Shown here in pieces: positions 54,261-64,000 of a stretch of 64,000 bases of DNA (positions are counted from its first letter, which is position 1; each line of letters begins with the position of its first letter). The stretch spans positions 7,936,001 through 8,000,000 of the forward strand of contig NC_056049.1 of assembly GCF_004379255.2 (NCBI RefSeq), given 5' to 3'. The notes beneath the pieces are model-generated. The model saw nothing but the letters and a program-made list of their open reading frames with translations, was not told the origin of the DNA and searched no databases. The stretch comes from Salvia splendens. Lineage: Eukaryota > Streptophyta > Magnoliopsida > Lamiales > Lamiaceae. Made by a program: the position numbers and the translations under genes.

Positions 54261-57200
54261 ACGTGAAAGCCAATATCAAGAAACCTGAAAAATGGAAGAG
54301 GCAGGGTTCTGAAAAATGGAAAGGAAAAGGCCAAAGGGAGTGGGATCAGAAGGAGTCCAGGTCTTGCAACTATTGCAAGAAACCTGGGCACATCAAGAAA
54401 AATTGCTGGGCCTTAAAGAAGAAGCAAGCTAATGGCGACTCTGATCAGAACACTGCTGACTGTGCAGCAGATTTGGAGCCGGCTCAGGTCATGAATGTGA
54501 CTGAGAAGCCCATTGCAGACTCTTGGATCGTGGACTCCGGGTGCTCTTTCCACATATGCAGCCACAAGAAATGGTTTGAGAACCTGACTGAAGCACAGGG
54601 ATCAGTCTTGCTCGGCAACAACCAGGTGTGTGTTGTTAAAGGCATTGGTAATATTCGTTTTAAGGTGCATGATGGTTCTATTAAATTGCTGACTGAAGTA
54701 AGGTATATACCTACTATTAAGAGGAACCTTGTATCTGTTGGTGTGCTTGAAATGAAAGGATTTTCTTGTGTATTTTCTGGTGGGAGTATGAGGATTATGA
54801 ATGGTGGTGCTATTGTTATGTCAGCCTCTAGGATAAATAGATTATATTATCTGGAGGCTGAGGTCATTGTGGGAGATTCCTATGTTGCTGAGGAACAGAA
54901 TCTGGTGTTGTGGCACAAGAGATTAGGCCATGTGGGTGATAAAGGGCTTAAAGAATTGATCAAGAAGGGCGTTTTTGCATGTGATGATAGGGAGAGTGTA
55001 AAAATGTGTGAGTCTTGCTTGCTGGGAAAAGGAAAGAAATTGCCTTTTGGCTCAGGAAAGCACAACTCCACAAGACCTCTGGATTATTGTCACAGTGATC
55101 TATGGGGTCCTAGCCCGGTTAATTCCATAGGTGGTGGAAGGTACTTCTTGAGTGTAGTAGATGACTATAGCAGGAAGGTTTGGGTATGGATCCTCAAGGA
55201 GAAATCAGACACATTCAGCAAGTTCAGTGTATGGTACAAGGCAGTTGAAGTTGAGAAAGGGTATGGCTTGAAGTGTCTGAGGACAGACAACGGGCTTGAG
55301 TTCCTATCAAGGGAATTTGATAACTTCTGTGTGCAAAGGGGAGTGAAGAGACATAGGACAGCTCCGGGGAATCCACAACAAAATGGAACCGCGGAGAGAA
55401 TGAATAGGACTCTCCTTGAGAGAGTAAGATGCATGATTTTTGAATCTGGAGTGCCTAAGAAATTCTGGGCAGAAGCTGTCTCCACAGCAGCCAAATTGAT
55501 CAATAAATGTCCATGCTCAGCCATTGGTTTTGATACTCCAGATGGCAGATGGTATGGAAGCCTAGGAGGTTATGAGAAGCTTAGGATTTTTGGTTGTAGA
55601 GCCTTTGCTCACACAAGGCAAGGAAAGCTAGAACCTAGAGCACTAAAATGCATTTTCCTTGGCTACCAAGATGGTGCTAAGGCATATAGACTTTGGTGCA
55701 CAGAAGAAGGAAATCAAAAGGTCATCATCAGTCGAGATGTCATTTTTGATGAGTCAACTATGCCATTCAAGCCTACTCTGCAGACAGAGACAACTCCAGA
55801 ACCTGCTGGGGTCAGTTTTGATCAACTTGAACCAGAACATAGAGCCTCAGATGCTGCTGATTTCCAAGAGCCAATGATGTCCTCAGATGAGGAGAATGAG
55901 CAGCCTACTGATAATACTCCAGATGTCTCTGATCCAGAGCCACAAGTTCAGCAATATGCTCTGGCCAGAGACAGAACCAGAAGGGAAATCAGACCACCAG
56001 CAAGGTTCAGAGATGCAGATTTTGTATACTATGCCTTGTGTGTTGCAGAGGAGTTGGAGATCTCAGAACCAAGCACCTATAAGGAAGCTATTGGCAGCAA
56101 AGACAAAGAGAAATGGAAAATGGCTATGAAGGATGAGATAGACTCTCTCATCAAAAACAAAACTTGGATCCTAGTTCTCAGATCACAGATTCAACAAAGA
56201 CCTATCTCTTGCAAATGGATTTACAAGAAAAAGGTGGAGGCCTCTGAGAATGATAGTATCAGATACAAGGCTCGCTTGGTTGCAAGGGGTTTCACACAGG
56301 AGGAGGGGATAGATTACACCGAGGTCTTCTCTCCTGTGGTGAAACACAGCTCAATAAGGATACTCTTGGCAATTGTGGCTCGGAGAGATTGGGAATTGCA
56401 ACAACTTGATGTAAAAACAGCTTTTTTGCATGGTGAGTTGGAGGAGACAATCTATATGGAGCAGCCACAAGGATTCATAAGGCCGGGAGATGAGGATAAG
56501 GTCTGTTGTTTGAAGAGAAGCCTCTATGGACTGAAACAAAGCAGCCGGCAGTGGTACCTGACTTTTGACAGGCAGATGGAGAGACTTGGCTTCAAGAAAT
56601 CTGCCTTTGATAGCTGTGTTTACATAAGGTACAAGGGAGGTAAAGCTGTTGCTTACTTGTTACTTTATGTGGATGATATGCTTGTGGCAGGCCCTAGTAA
56701 GGCAGATGTGAAGCAAGTGAAGGAGGATTTGGAGGAAGCTTTTGAAATGAAGGACTTGGGAAATGCAAAGAGAATTCTTGGCATGGATATCATAAGAGAG
56801 AGAGCTGCTAGGAAGTTATGGTTGATGCAGCATAGCTACATCAAGAAGATGTTAATCAAATTTCAGATGATTGACTCTAGAAAGGTATCAACTCCAACAA
56901 GTCCACACTTCAAGCTCTCTGTCAGTCAGAAACCAGCTAATGATCAGGAAAGGAAGTTGATGTCTAAGGTGCCTTATGCAAGTATTGTTGGGAGTATTAT
57001 GTACATGATGTTGTGTACTCGGCCTGATCTGTCACACGCCATAAGCCTGACCAGCAGATACATGGCAGACCCGGGTAGCACACATTGGCAAGCCTTGAAG
57101 TGGATAATGAAGTATTTGGTGGGCACGCAAGATTTGGGATTGTTGTTCTGCACAGCAGACGGTGAGGATGAGCTCATAGGCTACTGTGATGCAGACTATG

Positions 57201-57640
57201 CTGCAAATATTGATAGCAGAAAATCCCAATCTACCTATATCTTCAAGCTCTTTGGTACAGCAATCAGTTGGAAGTCTAATCTCCAATCTGTGGTTGCGCT
57301 CTCTACAACGGAGGCAGAGTATATATCCTTAGCAGAAGCGGTTAAAGAAGCTAAATGGCTAAAGGGAATATTGGGGGATTTTGGTGTGGTGCAAGAGGCT
57401 GTAACTATCTTGTGTGACAGCAACAGCGCCATTAGCTTGGCCAAGCACCAGACTTTCCATGAGAGAAGTAAGCACATCGACATCAAACTTCATTTTGTAA
57501 GAGATGAGATAAGCAAAGGCGTGGTGGCAGTCAAGAAGGTCCACACCTCTGAAAATGCAGCTGACATGATGACTAAACCCCTACCAAGTGCTAAGTTCGA
57601 GCATTGTTTAGACTTGGTTAACTTGACTGCAAGAAGATGA
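54233..57640 (+). CDS. Copia pol polyprotein: zinc knuckle, protease, integrase, RT, RNase H
   Basis: Open for about 1130 codons, with no stop or frameshift. Domains counted from the TTG at 54257: CCHC knuckle ([14 protein letters not shown], residues 37-50); aspartic protease ([12 protein letters not shown], about 90); gag-pre-integrase (HKRLGHV...[14 protein letters not shown]); integrase core ([34 protein letters not shown]); reverse transcriptase ([31 protein letters not shown], catalytic [11 protein letters not shown]); RNase H ([29 protein letters not shown]). The integrase-before-RT order defines Copia. All catalytic residues are present. It ends at a TGA 63 bases before the 3' LTR and would need a frame change from gag to be made. 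Confidence 0.94.
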   Translation: MRDQAGESLNVKANIKKPEKWKRQGSEKWKGKGQREWDQKESRSCNYCKKPGHIKKNCWALKKKQANGDSDQNTADCAADLEPAQVMNVTEKPIADSWIVDSGCSFHICSHKKWFENLTEAQGSVLLGNNQVCVVKGIGNIRFKVHDGSIKLLTEVRYIPTIKRNLVSVGVLEMKGFSCVFSGGSMRIMNGGAIVMSASRINRLYYLEAEVIVGDSYVAEEQNLVLWHKRLGHVGDKGLKELIKKGVFACDDRESVKMCESCLLGKGKKLPFGSGKHNSTRPLDYCHSDLWGPSPVNSIGGGRYFLSVVDDYSRKVWVWILKEKSDTFSKFSVWYKAVEVEKGYGLKCLRTDNGLEFLSREFDNFCVQRGVKRHRTAPGNPQQNGTAERMNRTLLERVRCMIFESGVPKKFWAEAVSTAAKLINKCPCSAIGFDTPDGRWYGSLGGYEKLRIFGCRAFAHTRQGKLEPRALKCIFLGYQDGAKAYRLWCTEEGNQKVIISRDVIFDESTMPFKPTLQTETTPEPAGVSFDQLEPEHRASDAADFQEPMMSSDEENEQPTDNTPDVSDPEPQVQQYALARDRTRREIRPPARFRDADFVYYALCVAEELEISEPSTYKEAIGSKDKEKWKMAMKDEIDSLIKNKTWILVLRSQIQQRPISCKWIYKKKVEASENDSIRYKARLVARGFTQEEGIDYTEVFSPVVKHSSIRILLAIVARRDWELQQLDVKTAFLHGELEETIYMEQPQGFIRPGDEDKVCCLKRSLYGLKQSSRQWYLTFDRQMERLGFKKSAFDSCVYIRYKGGKAVAYLLLYVDDMLVAGPSKADVKQVKEDLEEAFEMKDLGNAKRILGMDIIRERAARKLWLMQHSYIKKMLIKFQMIDSRKVSTPTSPHFKLSVSQKPANDQERKLMSKVPYASIVGSIMYMMLCTRPDLSHAISLTSRYMADPGSTHWQALKWIMKYLVGTQDLGLLFCTADGEDELIGYCDADYAANIDSRKSQSTYIFKLFGTAISWKSNLQSVVALSTTEAEYISLAEAVKEAKWLKGILGDFGVVQEAVTILCDSNSAISLAKHQTFHERSKHIDIKLHFVRDEISKGVVAVKKVHTSENAADMMTKPLPSAKFEHCLDLVNLTARR

Positions 57641-57703
57641 GGGAATTTTGGTGAAGGTGGAGTTTTGGCTGGCCGGATGGTGGATGCAGCCAAGGTGGAG
57701 ATT

Positions 57704-58127
57704 TGTTGGGCTTTGGTGTGGCTGGACCAACCATCGGCCCAAGTCATTATTGAGGGCCGAGCTCGATTAAGCTCGGCTAACACCGAACTCGATTAAGCTT
57801 CTCCAACACCGAGCTCGATTAAGCTCGGCTAACAACCGTTGTATTTGAACAGCTCGTTCAGTTACAACAATAAGTTTCTTCAGTTTTCAGTTTCACATCT
57901 GGTTTTTCTCCATATTCGTGCGATTCAAGAAACTAGATAGAGAAGTGAATACACTTTGTGATTCTTGAGCTAGCTAGGTGAGTGATCCACAATCGAGTTG
58001 TATTCTCCGATTGAGTAGCGAGCTAAGTGATAGTGTGTTGTAATCACCTTCGTTTGTTTTGTATTCGTAATAATATCGTCTCACATTTGTTCGTGAATCT
58101 CGCGTCGATTCTGTTTTTGACTCTTCA
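57704..58127 (+). repeat. Copia 3' LTR
   Basis: Same length and sequence as the 5' LTR by eye, followed directly by the ATAAA target duplication. Confidence 0.95.
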
Positions 58128-58311
58128 ATAAAATCATCATAGATAAAATGAAAAAAAGATGGGTATTAAAAAGTCGATGATGACATAAGTATCATTCAGT
58201 CCATTGAAAAAAATCAATGGATAATTGGTGATTTTACTATTTTGTAGATTTTCCTTCTTCAAGTCTTGTTTTTTTTTCACTTCGTCAATTAGAACTTATT
58301 TGATACCCTTA

Positions 58312-60263
58312 GAGCATCCGCAACGGTGGCGACGGTCGCCACCGCCGTCCGCGCCGCTGCGCTCGCGCCGCGCCTGCGAGCAGCTGACGTGGCGGCACGG
58401 GATTGGGCAACGGCATAGCCGTTGCCTTCAAATTTTTTTTTACTTAAAAATCGGTATTTAATTGTAAATAATGATAAAAAATAAAAAAAAATATTTTCCG
58501 AATCCAAAAAATATGGCTGTTTTTTTCCCGTTTTTCTGAATTTTTTTGAATTTTTTTATTTTTTATTTCCCCAAAATCATCTATAAATACACACATTCAT
58601 CATCCATTTATCACATAAAATCATCTCTCATTCATCTCTCATTCATAATTCTCATACAAACTATCAACACATTCATCCCTCACTCAAAACCTCAAATGGA
58701 TTTCACCCATATTATGGCGGAAGCGGAGCGCGAAGAACAAGAATACTACGAACAACATCGTGCCGCTTACGAAGCATATGTCGCGGCGAATACCCCCGCT
58801 CCTCCTCCTTAACGAACTAGATCAAATCGCCGCTACATCCATCGTAACCGGGAGGGAGCCCACGAAAGGCTCGTTGCCGACTACTTTGCCGACCAGCCGC
58901 GGTTTCCGGCAGATTACTTTAGGCGCCGTTTTCGCATGTCAAAGCGCTTGTTCATGCGAATTGTCAACACATTGTCCGCACGTGTTGAATTCTTCCAAAC
59001 AGGTCCAGATGCAGCCGGCCGACAAAGTATCACGCCGTTGCAGAAGTGTACGTGTGCCATCCGACAACTCGCTACTGGGCAAACGGTCGACATCTTCGAC
59101 GAGTATTTGCATATCGGTGAGTCCACTAGAATCCTTTGTCTAAAGAATTTTTGCTAGGGCGTTCGTTCAGCTTTCGGGGATGAATTCCTTCGGGCACCCA
59201 GCACCGATGATTGCCAAAGGTTGCTTCGTCTTCACGAATCAGTCCATGGCTTCCCCGGAATGCTTGGCAGCATTGACTGCATGCATTGGAGGTGGAAGAA
59301 TTGCCCGAATGCTTGGAGGGGGCAACACTTAAGCGGTCACAAAGGCGGCGGCCCAACACTTATCCTTGAGGCGGTCGCCGACTACCGCCTATGGATTTTG
59401 GCATGCATATTTTGGCGTTGCCGGAGCCAACAATGACTTGAACGTGCTCTATTCTTTACCACTCTTCAATGATGTGATGAATGGTGTAGCACCGGCGATC
59501 GACTTCACCATCAACGTAAATACATACCACATGGGTTACTATCTCGCCGATGGTATCTACCCAAGGTGGTCGACGTTCGTGAAGACGCTCCACAACCCTC
59601 ACGACCCGAGATGGGTTCTTTTTACACAGCGTCAAGAGTCCACGCGGAAAGACGTCGAAAGAGCCTTCGGGGTCCTTCAAGCCCGATTCAACATAGTGAA
59701 GGCCCCGGCTCGGCTGTGGTACGTGAATAATATCGCCGACATCATGTTCACGTGTATTATCTTACACAACATGATTATAGCCGACGAAGGGCCGAGGGCG
59801 GCTAGCTTCTACGACGAGGATGAAGCCGGAAGCTCAACAACGAGGTCTCTCCCACGCCGAGGTGAGCATACGACGGTTGGCCAGAGGATCGAGACAAGGC
59901 ACACAATGCGCGATACCCAAACCCACATTCAGTTACAAGAAGACCTAATCAACCACATGTGGGTGAAATTCGGCAATGAGTAGTGTTATTTTAATTTTTA
60001 GTATTTTAATTATGTAATTTTTAATTTTTAGGATTTTAATTATGTCGTTTTTATTTTATTTGTCATTTGTAATTTTATTTAGGTATTTTTAATGAATTTT
60101 ATTATTATGGAAATGTTATTGTTTAATTGAATTTTAAATTAATTGTGCTCGTCCTTGCGGAAGAGCACAGCTGTGGGTGTTGTGCTCTTGCCAGAGAGCA
60201 GACAAAAAAAGTGGGGCCGGGCCCACAACCGTGCCGCTGGCAAGAGCACGGTTGTGGATGCTC
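58312..60263 (+). mobile_element. Full-length PIF/Harbinger element, mutated
   Basis: The ends GAGCATCCGCAACGG and CGGTTGTGGATGCTC are inverted, with TTA directly outside both (58309-58311 and 60264-60266). The 1952-bp element contains a single transposase frame (58696-59983) with two stops and one frameshift. No second (Myb-like) ORF of the PIF/Harbinger type is visible. The ends match those of the MITEs at 16062 and 30068. Confidence 0.88.
58696..59983 (+). pseudogene. PIF/Harbinger transposase with two stops and a frameshift
   Basis: The start MDFTHIMAEAEREEQEYYEQ leads into a basic segment and a helix-turn-helix region (FRRRFRMSKRLFMRIVNTL, then TPLQKCTCAIRQLATG). The catalytic core follows: GSIDCMHWRWKNCP (first Asp), FGVAGANNDLNVL (second Asp), YYLADGIYPRWSTFVK and KDVERAFGVLQARFNIV (Glu), ending at 59983. 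In-frame TAA at 58810 and TAG at 59155, plus a one-base insertion near 59398, break it. All three catalytic acids survive. It is the HARBI1/ALP1-like family, which cuts and pastes DNA at TTA/TAA sites. The copy is a relative of the truncated one at 43608. Confidence 0.88.
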
Positions 60264-60266
60264 TTA

Positions 60267-60583
60267 ATTTCTCTGTCTGACATTTTATTTTCTTGGTCCC
60301 CTTCATAGTTGTCTTTCCTATATCACGTTACGTTGTCTTACTTTATTCATCTCTCTCATCCATCTCATTATCTCGCACATAGTTTGTTGTCGACAACGAG
60401 ATTGCCGCTTACCCGATGTTGTTAGTTCTTTCGACATCGACGACGCTACTTCTACCGACACCCGCTATATGTCAAACATACCATACACACACCTTACCAA
60501 ATAAGGAGACACTATTAGAGGAACATATTATGTAATTGATAGGGAGCATATTTCCTAGAATTAGGATGATTCTATACCATAAA
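60267..60583. other. Intergenic and start of a tentative Copia LTR
   Basis: Nothing is recognised up to about 60512. From TATTAGAGGAACATATTA (60513) the sequence is tentatively the first half of the LTR of the right-edge Copia element, interrupted by the solo LTR. The start is TATT where TGTT would be expected. Confidence 0.35.
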
Positions 60584-63577
60584 TGTAACACCCGTACCTT
60601 AAGTTTGAATTAATCTTATGTAACGGAATAATTGATAAAATTATTTTGAAATGCTATGCTTCTCGATAAGTGTGATATGGAAAAATTATGGTTTATGTGT
60701 TTGATGTGAAAAGGAATGTTTTGATGTTTTTAATTGTGATCGTTGGGAGGCACGTTTAAAGGCCTCATTGAAAAATCGACGATGAAATTGCTATTCATTA
60801 GCAAAGCGAATGGATTGAATGGAAAGGGAAATATATGTTTTATGGATAACGACGCGCGTAACTTGAGGAACGGTTGAATGAGTATTATATTTGGAACAAT
60901 ACCAAATATAAATTATGTACGTTTTTCCGTACTTAAATTCTTGGTCGTGAAGAATGAGATAACAAAATTTAATAAAGGACCGTGGATTTTAATTAACGAA
61001 GGAAAATACGAAAAATATAAAAATGTACGAATTTATTTTGGTTTTTCCAAAATAAATTTGAAGTCCAACTAAGTACAAGATAATTGAATTCTTCTTTTTT
61101 TTAAAACCTCCAAGTATTAGTACTTTTTATTTGGGCTTCTCATTTATTTTGAGCCAAACCAAAATATGTTATTTTGAGCCAAACCAAAATGTATTTTCAT
61201 GGAGCCCAACAACATAGGATTTTTTTTTTCAAAGCCCAAAAGCTTTCTTCTTCCTCTCTCTCCCACAAGTAGGCGACGGTTTCCCCCCCCCCATGATAAC
61301 CGATCGGTTATCTCCACCCCTCCACTTCCCTCACCAATACCTACACCCTCCACAAACCCCTCTAACACCACTCACCACTTTCACTTAGCAAAAAAAAGAA
61401 GAAGAGAGGAGAGAAGGAGAAGCGGGAAGGAAATTGCCGAGAGAGGACAAGCTTGGACCACCATCTTTGTGTTTTTCTTCTATCTTTGTCAACTATCTTG
61501 GAGGTAAAATTCTTTTCCACCCTCAAAGCTGAGTTTAATATGGTCTTGCATAATATACACCCTTGTTCCATAGCTTTTCTTCCATAATCAAACTAAGTAG
61601 AATTTAACGAAGAACCTTCCAAACGATCGCCGTATGTAATCGAAACTAAGAAAGAACTTAACTTTCTAGTAATAACACGTGTTTCGGGAGGTTTCGGGGT
61701 GGTTTCGGGCGTGTTCGGAGCGGCATGGTGGCTGTCCGGCGGCTGGACCTCTCGGCGATGGCAGGCGGGCGGCTGTCCGGCGGCTGGGTCTGCCTCCGCT
61801 CCAGGCGCGACGACCGACGGCTCGCAGCCTCCTCGGCGACGACCACGACGCTCCCTTCCCGACGCTGGAGCAGGCGGCGACGGCAATCGCAGCAGCTCGG
61901 CGACGGCGAAGCCGGGTTGATGGTGATGGTGAATCAGCGATGGCGACGACCGAGGACGTCCCTCGACGACGGCGCAGTGGTGACGACCCGTCGATGGTGT
62001 CGAGCAGGAGAGGAGACGACGGCAGTGTGCCTTCGTCGTGGGGGAGGTGGCGGACGACAGTGGGAAGAAGAAGGAAGGGAAGAGAGAGAGAGAGGGAAGA
62101 GAGAGAGAGGGGTTAGAGAGTGAGATGAGATCGGGCCTCATGTTTGTTTTGGTTTGATTTTGGGCCTTAGTTTTTGTTTTTTTTTTGTGGTTGGGCTTTT
62201 AATAAAGTTTTGGAAGTCAAATTAATTGTGGACTCTTCTTTTAAATGATGGGCTTCCTAATTAATTATCTTGAGGAATAAAGTGGCTGAGAAATTTAATC
62301 TCGGCCGGTAATTAAATTTTGATCTGGGGAAAATATTTGGTTTATTCCCGGAAGTTTTTGGAATGAATAATTTACCTAAGTATAAATTAGTACTTTTTCC
62401 AACGGTAAATAATTACGGAATTTTAAGTATGCGCATAAATAATTTTTGGAAAATATTTTCGACGCTAAGGAAAAATACGAGGAGCCAACGAAGGGAAGAA
62501 CGAGCGTAAGCGGCCGCCGAATAACCGAAAATGCACGGAAATCGAGAAAAAGAATTTAAAAATTGTAATTAGAGTGCATGCATTCTAAATATTGTCGTTA
62601 CCGAGAATTGATATGATTTTTGTGTATTTTTCCGAAAAGGTGGTTCGCACGCACTCTAACAGTCGGAACGAGGAATTTTACGGAAATCATAAGCTTTTGA
62701 GGTGGGCTTTATTCTTAAACGTTTACTCTTGAATTGATATGTTTATGGTGTTATAAGGACGATTTTATAAGTATGTCATGCCGTGTTTATGCTTTGAAAC
62801 TGCCTATCTGATTGTCTACTAGAATGATACTCTACTAGACTTTGATGGTTAACGAATTCGGGTCTAACTAGGGCTACGCCCTACTTAGACTAGTGCACTG
62901 ATGGGGATCGTGAGCCGTCCCCTAGGTCGGCCGGTCCAGTGATCGAGATTGTGGCCACAGTCTCGTTTCACATGATGGTTCAGATATGGTATATGATGGA
63001 GGATGATGTTAGTCCGCGCGGACACTGTTTTATGGAAATGACTTTTTGTGCTTCTCGGTTCTTTGAAAGTAAAATCCGGGATTCACACGATGATGGCTTG
63101 ACATATCTTAGCGATGAATGTTTTTGGGGCATGAGTTCACTGGGTGCATCAAGTACTCAGCCCCTGCATATGTTTTCCCTATGTGCAGGTTGAGCGAGGT
63201 CAGGAGGCGGAGGATGTTGAGCGATGATCCAAGCACGTAATGGAACACTGTCCCGGTTACTATTATGTCTTCATACATAGTAGTAGCTAAACTCTCAAAG
63301 AATTGCTTCCGCTACTCAATGTTTTTTTTCAGAATTTCCGTTATTTCCTTTGAACTGTTGAACTCTGGTATTCCCTTTATTGTCGAACTCTGTTATCTTT
63401 CGTTATGAGACTTGGGTTTTTTTTTTGAAACGTTGATTGATTTGAATGAAATTTCCTCTTGAATTGTTAAGTTGTATTGCCTTGAAGTGATTATTCCCTC
63501 TTCTTCCCCGCTTCTTAGTTCCCCCACTAGTCACGTTTTTCCCGTGCTTCCTATCCTTAGGGAGTTCGGTCGTGACA
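60584..63577. mobile_element. Solo LTR of a Ty3/gypsy element (Tekay/Del-like)
   Basis: It begins TGTAACACCCGTACC and ends GGTCGTGACA, 2994 bp, with ATAAA directly before (60579-60583) and after (63578-63582). There is no internal gag-pol, so this is one LTR left by recombination between two. Very long LTRs beginning TGTAACACCC are typical of the Tekay/Del chromovirus clade; the clade name is inference. ORFs inside a GC-rich block (61600-62140) look like chance frames on both strands. Confidence 0.82.
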
Positions 63578-63582
63578 ATAAA

Positions 63583-64000
63583 TGCCGTGTATCAACTCCT
63601 ATATTAAGGGGGAGAAATCATTCTAATGAAAAAAACACAACACATTGTCTCCTACTTATACGATCAACATGGTATCACGAGCAGGTTCGGGCTCAGAAAA
63701 ATTTCATCACCGCCCATAATATACATTTCCTAACCTATTTTTGATTCTGCAACACAGCAAAACAACATGTCAAAATCGTCTGATACAACCGACAACCCAA
63801 AAAACACCGAAACCCACCCAAACCCATCACCCTTCCCCGCGGAACTCGCCGCGCAATTCGCAGAGTTCCTGCGGCAGAGCATGAGTTCGGTTCCCAACAA
63901 AACACAAGAAAAGACTCATCACCCCGAATCGTTGGGTGAAATCACGGTCAAAACCAAACTGGAAGGGGACAACTACCCCTTTTGGGCCAATCTCATGGAC
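63583..64000 (+). mobile_element. Ty1/copia element running off the right edge
   Basis: After the second ATAAA the LTR of an older Copia element resumes, with a TATA-like CTATATTAAG (about 63598), and ends ATCAACA at 63669. TGGTATCACGAGC at 63670 is a near match to the initiator-Met-tRNA primer site TGGTATCAGAGC. The gag gene starts at 63767. The 3' part lies outside the window. Confidence 0.75.
63767..64000 (+). CDS. Copia gag, N-terminal part
   Basis: The ATG at 63767 is followed by 78 open codons to the window end. A Thr/Pro/Asn-rich lead (MSKSSDTTDNPKNTETHPNP) runs into the gag signature VKTKLEGDNYPFWANLM, the common Copia gag motif (KLEGxNYxxWxxxM). Only the start is visible. Confidence 0.8.
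   Translation, partial: MSKSSDTTDNPKNTETHPNPSPFPAELAAQFAEFLRQSMSSVPNKTQEKTHHPESLGEITVKTKLEGDNYPFWANLMD

Larger units (their letters stand above)
53185..58127 (+). mobile_element. Complete, very young Ty1/copia retrotransposon
   Basis: Two 424-bp LTRs (53185-53608 and 57704-58127), beginning TGTTGGG and ending CTTCA, appear identical base for base by eye. ATAAA precedes the left LTR (53180-53184) and follows the right LTR (58128-58132), a clean 5-bp target duplication. A primer-binding site starting TGGCGCCGTC lies just after the 5' LTR (about 53611). A purine-rich tract (AAGGTGGAGA, about 57692) precedes the 3' LTR. The internal part encodes gag and a full pol in Copia order. Identical LTRs imply recent insertion. 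One frameshift separates gag from pol. Confidence 0.96.

Noticed and set aside
61593..62141. Several overlapping ORFs up to 182 codons in a GC-rich block, both strands
   Set aside because: They lie inside the solo LTR, are rich in Arg/Gly/Ala or Pro/Ser as expected from GC-rich low-complexity DNA, and occur in many frames at once with no recognisable domain.

Overview
This window is a stretch of eudicot plant nuclear DNA. The genes are intron-rich, with AT-rich introns and plant-type GT..AG (once GC..AG) junctions. The gene families are plant forms: ALY/REF with two terminal UAP56-binding motifs, linker-histone-type HMGA, the BOU mitochondrial carrier, and GPI-anchored GH17 plus X8 glucanase. 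The repeats are plant lineages too: a Tat-type Ty3/gypsy element with two RNase H domains, Copia, L1-type LINE with a plant RNase H tail, Stowaway/mariner and PIF/Harbinger. An asterid (Lamiales-like) source is only a guess. There is no sign of bacterial, plasmid, phage or CRISPR content.

Layout. 1-5752 is the 3' part of a Ty3/gypsy retrotransposon, cut by the window edge, with a 599-bp 3' LTR. 5753-12985 is very AT-rich. It holds a decayed RPA70-like pseudogene (minus strand, 7282-10135) and a run of repeated exon-like, Lys/Glu-rich cassettes (plus strand, 9.5-11.7 kb). 12986-15040 is a GH17 beta-1,3-glucanase gene with a frameshift. 15966-16634 is a Stowaway-like MITE with a Harbinger MITE inside it. 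18508-29125 is a complete plant mariner element (DD39D transposase, minus strand) split by a 7.8-kb L1 LINE (plus strand, 20480-28260).

31-50.3 kb is the gene island: ALY/REF mRNA-export factor (minus), RAD4/XPC DNA-repair protein (plus, 14 exons), HMGA linker-histone/AT-hook protein (minus), the BOU mitochondrial carrier (minus), and an HMGB protein whose acidic tail exon is disrupted (minus). A PIF/Harbinger element with a truncated transposase lies between HMGA and BOU. Four of these five genes encode nuclear nucleic-acid-binding proteins, but nothing shows that they are co-regulated.

50.4-64 kb is repeat-rich again. It has an AT-rich element, an hAT-like element inside a Stowaway, a very young Copia element with identical LTRs (53185-58127), a full-length but mutated PIF/Harbinger element (58312-60263), a 3-kb solo LTR (60584-63577) nested in the 5' LTR of another Copia element, and the start of that element's gag gene at the right edge.

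Intron positions, splice junctions, TIRs and target-site duplications were read by eye from the sequence. Family assignments rest on recognised motifs, not on searches.
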